DNA of 64,000 nucleotides. Source: Macrotrachela quadricornifera. Lineage: Eukaryota > Rotifera > Eurotatoria > Philodinida > Philodinidae. Under the pieces are notes generated by a model, which saw only the letters and a list, made by a program, of their open reading frames with translations, did no database searches and was not told the DNA's origin. The stretch lies in assembly GCA_022393335.1 (NCBI GenBank), contig JAJEKB010019334.1, positions 16,233 through 80,232 of the forward strand, in the 5' to 3' direction. The translations under genes were made by a program, and so were the position numbers. Below, piece after piece: positions 59,860-64,000 of the stretch (position 1 is its first letter; each line of letters opens with the position of its first letter).

Positions 59860-60658
59860 ATGAGTGGTTTTGATCAATCAAGTTGCAATATTACTCTCAA
59901 TGGAACTTTTCTAAAAGCAATATGCAAAAAAGCCGATGGCAAAACTGACTCACATTCAACACTTGATTTGAACTGGGCCATTGCTAATGATAATGGTCGA
60001 CTTGTTTCTCGTCGTGGTGGAAATTTTGCAGACTCATGCACAGATATTAAATTGACGAATGGAACGTTACTGACATGTACGGCAACTAAAATGAATCGTT
60101 CGAAGGTTAATGCTCAAATCGATCTATCAACTTTTATTGCTAATATTGATGGACAATTACGTGCTAGCTAATTATATGTCATTTCATTCAAATTGAAAGA
60201 CAGAACTTAGATTACACTTTTTTTATAGATCATTTTTCAATTTTCTAAATAAACAATATTTTTTCTTTTCAAGACAAGATAACTCATGGCTCTTGTGTAA
60301 ATAGAAACCAAATTAAATTTGATTTTAACAGTTCGATTAATCAATAAACTCTCTCATTTTATTGCCTAGTAAATAACACATGTATATATTGGATTTTGTT
60401 GCCTCTTTTGTTTCTAAAATGAACTTAATCGTAAAACGAAATAATCTTGCTTTATTCAATCATTTTTTGTGAATATTATACATGTTTGTAAGGTAGCGCA
60501 TGAAGAATAATTGATGTCATGCGAATTAACAAAGATTGAGTTTATTGTAGAGACATACTCAAGAACGAAGAAAAGCATTACACTTATTGATGTGTAATAA
60601 TGAGAAACCTTTTATTTATATAGCTATATGGTTATGAAATATTATATTCTTAATATAA
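59690..60658 (+). repeat. Duplicated CVNH block, paralogous to about 50980-51950
   Basis: About 0.97 kb including promoter, CDS and roughly 480 bp of 3' flank is shared by the two loci in the same orientation, 8.7 kb apart. The homology ends at CTTAATATAA in both. Introns and element ends are absent, so the mechanism is segmental duplication of unknown cause. Confidence 0.88.
59860..60171 (+). CDS. Cyanovirin-N homologue (CVNH) protein, copy 2
   Basis: Intronless, 103 residues, same architecture as copy 1, with cysteines at 9, 22, 60 and 73 and no signal peptide. By my count it differs from copy 1 at about 19 residues, all within positions 3-80; the last 23 residues are identical. Changes include Ser39 to Trp, Pro50 to Ser and a cluster at 76-80 (SKADG to TKMNR). 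The acceptor-like CTCTTGTAG again ends 1 bp before the ATG. Both copies look functional. Divergence concentrated in the domain core suggests either different glycan preference or recent homogenisation of the 3' end. Confidence 0.93.
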   Translation: MSGFDQSSCNITLNGTFLKAICKKADGKTDSHSTLDLNWAIANDNGRLVSRRGGNFADSCTDIKLTNGTLLTCTATKMNRSKVNAQIDLSTFIANIDGQLRAS

Positions 60659-61683
60659 CAAAATTTTTATCACTATATCCTTATGGTTTCTAAAAATAAA
60701 TATCTGCTTTTGATCGATATAGAGCATCTACAAAGTCATTAGACAAAAAGGAAGATTTGACCATCTTCGTCATATCTTAACCAGATGAACTAATATTTTT
60801 ATCATTGATAAAGGAATATAAAGTTATAAAAAATCAATATTCTATGTATGTCAACAAGTTTGGCTATCTACGCCTAAAACTTTCAGGATATGCTGAGTAG
60901 CAAGGTATTTATCTGTAGTAAAAATACAAGAGCAAACAATAATATTGCGAAGAATTAATTGAAAAAATTCTATTTTGTTTCCAAATCTCGTCAAGATGAT
61001 TCTTAATAACGTTTTTTTTTCTCATAAATATAAGTTATGAACACTTCTTTATCAATAGTAAAAATATTAGTACATTTGATCATCAAGTGAAGATATACAT
61101 TACTGCTCAAAATTATAGAAAAAAAAATGTTTTTTTTAGTGTATTTTTAGAACGCATACATCTATAGTTCTGTTTTGGTAGCCTAAAAATTAGGCTACAC
61201 TCGCATTTTTTACTGATCATATGAAAGGCACGATTTTCAATTAAAAATATAATAAAACTAGACTAAATATTTGTTGTGAAAGTATAAGAGTGACATCTCT
61301 GCTTGATCACAATTTTACGAATCTCATCAATAGTTCTTATCATATCATTGAACTTTCTTATCTAATCTTTTGATAATAAAAAGTATTCATTTTCACATAC
61401 TTTAATTATTTGTTTGAAAAATATCCATTCATTCATTTTTATATTTTAGATATATATATATCCAGCATAAGAAATTAGTAATCATCATTGTTATCATCTC
61501 GGGGTCAGTTTTGTTCTTTTCTCATCTCATTCATTCCTTTTGTGAGATATGCTCGTCTACTTTAAATGATTCATCATCATCATCAGATGCCCTAAAAAGG
61601 ATATTTATATAAGCACAAGACAAAAGAAAATAAAAATATTTATTCGTAATCTAATATAATTTCTTAAAGTTTTTCTATTCTAG
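60659..61683. other. 5' region of the EHD gene
   Basis: AT-rich; no coding sequence was recognised. TTTTTCTATTCTAG ends at 61683, directly before the EHD ATG, so either a 5'UTR intron or trans-splicing delivers the mRNA 5' end. Confidence 0.45.
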
Positions 61684-63869
61684 ATGCCGTTCTGGAGAAA
61701 GGATCAAGCAAAAAAAGAACTTTATACAACTGTTACTGAAGGTTTACGTCAAATTTATAGAACAAAATTATTACCACTTGAAGAAGCATATAGATTTCAT
61801 GAATTTCATTCATCACAACTTGAAGATAGTGATTTTGAAGGTAAACCAATGGTACTTCTTGTTGGACAATATTCCGTTGGTAAAACAACATTTATTCGTT
61901 ATTTATTAAATGTACAACAAAAAAATCTTTTTTTGTTCTTATATTTCAAATTATTTTTTTTTTCTTATAGGAAGATTTTCCTGGTATTCGAATTGGGCCA
62001 GGTTATAAAATGCTAATATTTATTTATTTCTATAAACTTTTCTTTTTTTTTTTTGTTTAAAAAATAGAACCAACAACTGATTCATTCATTGCAATTATGC
62101 ATAATGAACGTCCTGGTGTTGTACCTGGTAATGCATTAGTAGTTGATCCATCAAAACCATTTCGACCATTGGCAAAATTTGGCAATGCTTTTTTAAATCG
62201 TTTTGTTTGTTCACAAATACGTAATGAAATTTTAGAAACAATTACATTTGTTGATACACCTGGTATATTAGCTGGTGAAAAACAACGTGTTGATCGTGGT
62301 TATGAATTTGCTCATGTTTTGGAATGGTTTGCTGATCGTTGTGATCGAATTTTACTTTTATTTGATGTATCATCATTAGATATATCAGATGAATTAAAAC
62401 GTGCTATTGAAGTATTAAAACGAAATGATGATAAAATACGTATTGTACTTAATAAAGCTGATTCTATTGATCAACAAGCATTAATGCGTGTTTATGGAGC
62501 TTTAATGTGGTCATTAGGAAAAGTACTTGGTACACCGGAAGTATGTCGGGTTTATGTTGGATCATTTTGGTCAAGACCTTTAACGTTTGATACAAATCGA
62601 CGTTTATTTGAATTAGAAACAAAAGATTTATTTAGTGATTTAGGTAAATAATCACGAAAGATTATTAAAATAATTATTTAATTATTTATTTTAGAATCTT
62701 TACCACGAACAGCAACACTTCGAAAATTAAATGATTTAATTAAACGTGCACGATTAGCTAGAGTAATAACTTTGAAATAAAAAAAAAATATAATTAATTA
62801 TATTATAATCTTAGGTACATGCATTAATTATCAGTGAATTAAAAGAAAGTATGCCAAGTGTTTTTGGTAAAGATACAAAACGTAAAGAATTACTTAATGT
62901 AATAATATATATTTAAATTTTCAAAAAACAATTTAAGAAATCATTGTCTTTTTCTTTAGAATTTACATTTAACTTATGCAAAAATTGAACGTGAACATAA
63001 TATTCCATTGGGGGATTTTCCAAAAATAGATCGTATGCAAGATATATTACGTAATATGGTTTGTATAATACATATATACTTTGATTTATTTTATTTTTAT
63101 TATATTTTTTCTTTAATAGGATTTTACTAAATTTCGACCACTTGATAAAAAATTACTTGAACGTGTAGATAAAATGCTTTCAGAAGATGTACCAAGATTA
63201 ATGGGTATGATACCACAAGAAGAACATGCTTATTTAAATTTAAATTCTACATCATCAAGTGGAGCTCCATTATCATCAGGAAATACAATATTTAGTGATC
63301 AACAAGATACACCATTTGATAATGGTGCTGTTGAAGGTGTTAATGCTGGTGTTGATGAATATGATTGGATTGTTAATCGATCAAGACATGAATATGATCA
63401 GGTATTTGCTCAATTATATCCACAAAATGGTAAAATTAGTGGAGCATCAGCTAAACAAGAAATGATTAAATCAAAACTTGTAAAATTTTGTTTTTTTTAT
63501 TTATAAAACAAAAAATATTTTTTTTTATTTATTAGCCAAATAATGTACTTGGTCGTATATGGAAATTAAGTGATGTTGATAAAGATGGTATGCTTGATAT
63601 TGATGAATGGGCTTTATCTCAATATCTTAGTAAATATTTTATATACATATATAGAAAAAAGAATTTAATATAAAATTTCTTCTTTTACTTTTTTTTTAGT
63701 TAAAATCAAATTAGAGGGTCATGAATTACCAAATGCATTACCTGATCATCTCATACCACCAAGTAAACGTAATTTATCTAGTACTACTAATAATAATAAT
63801 ACTAGTTCATCATATGGAAATACTAACATTTATCCACCAATTAATAATTATGGTAGTGGTTATAATTAA
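61684..63869 (+). CDS. EH-domain dynamin-like ATPase (EHD1-4 family)
   Basis: Nine exons (61684-61911, 61971-62001, 62068-62643, 62695-62762, 62815-62898, 62960-63058, 63120-63479, 63536-63629, 63700-63869) give 569 residues. The P-loop GQYSVGKTT is at 61-69; then IGPEPTTDSF (switch I), VDTPGI (DxxG) and the nucleotide-base motif NKAD. The helical stalk continues with [20 protein letters not shown] and [13 protein letters not shown]. The C-terminal EH domain carries one EF-hand ([16 protein letters not shown]), binding NPF-type partners. EHDs remodel endosomal membranes for recycling. The region between stalk and EH domain (Ser/Asn-rich) and the tail after the EH domain (Asn/Ser/Tyr-rich) are slightly longer than in vertebrate EHDs (about 535 aa). 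Confidence 0.96.
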
Positions 63870-64000
63870 TTTATATTTGATTTTTTTTTTCTTTCTACAT
63901 AACTAAATATAAGAATGAATGATTCAATAAACAAATCTATTTGATTATCTTTTCTAATTTTTGTAATTGAACTTTGTCATTTCTTTTCTTTTTTTTTTTT
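63870..64000. other. EHD 3' region
   Basis: AATAAA at 63926-63931 is a probable polyadenylation signal. The window ends in a poly-T run. Confidence 0.5.

Noticed and set aside
1..64000. tRNA genes, rRNA genes, CRISPR arrays and bacterial operon signals
   Set aside because: No cloverleaf, rRNA core or regularly spaced short repeat array was seen; the sequence is eukaryotic with spliced genes.

Overview
The window is AT-rich animal nuclear DNA. Genes are compact, most introns are 45-65 bp with GT-AG ends, and one spliced gene follows another on both strands. Proteins with clear metazoan character (EHD, TUG/ASPSCR1, TBCEL, OSGIN, NASP, a CYP3-clan-like P450, an ISOC-type hydrolase) sit beside families unusual in animals (cyanovirin-N homologues, DUF389). 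Strong 3' splice acceptors lie directly before several start codons. Together this points to a bdelloid rotifer, where spliced-leader trans-splicing and frequent horizontal transfer are documented. That assignment is inference. The exon models were built by hand; for every complete spliced gene listed here the exon lengths sum to a multiple of three.

Layout. 1-3240: no recognisable gene. 3241-3813 (-): small Cys-containing protein, 5' end missing. 4268-5563 (+): type II DnaJ with a Pro-rich tail. 5564-8778: non-coding, with a small foldback repeat near 7.7-8.0 kb. 8779-12072 (+): 14-exon DUF389 membrane protein. 12814-13899 (-): VWFD/C8-like gene that looks broken. 14639-15193 (-) and 15633-16019 (+): divergent acidic disordered proteins. 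15633-21042 (+): four genes spaced 90-107 bp apart (acidic protein, histone chaperone NASP, novel 370-aa protein, TUG), probably an operon resolved by trans-splicing. 21753-22028 (-): antistasin-like secreted protein. 22506-23745 (+): probable mitochondrial helical protein. 24243-26104 (-): OSGIN monooxygenase. 27443-30139 (-): TBCEL. 31725-32494 (+): isochorismatase-like hydrolase. 33408-35909 (+): mucin-stalked type I membrane protein.

37-46 kb is a mobile-element zone: two roughly 960-bp foldback elements (37.2-38.2 and 45.2-46.2 kb), a minisatellite, a dead hAT transposase and a dead Tc1-like transposase. 46582-48367 (+) is a P450 whose oxygen-activation motif carries Lys where Asp/Glu is normal. 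48.8-49.8 kb is a decayed duplicate of the 3' half of the stalked receptor gene.

51.1 and 59.9 kb carry two intronless CVNH lectin-like genes in duplicated blocks of about 1 kb. Between them lie several kb of anonymous DNA and a GC-richer, intron-free island (56.8-59.2 kb) with uncharacterised reading frames. 61684-63869 (+) is a complete EHD-family ATPase gene.
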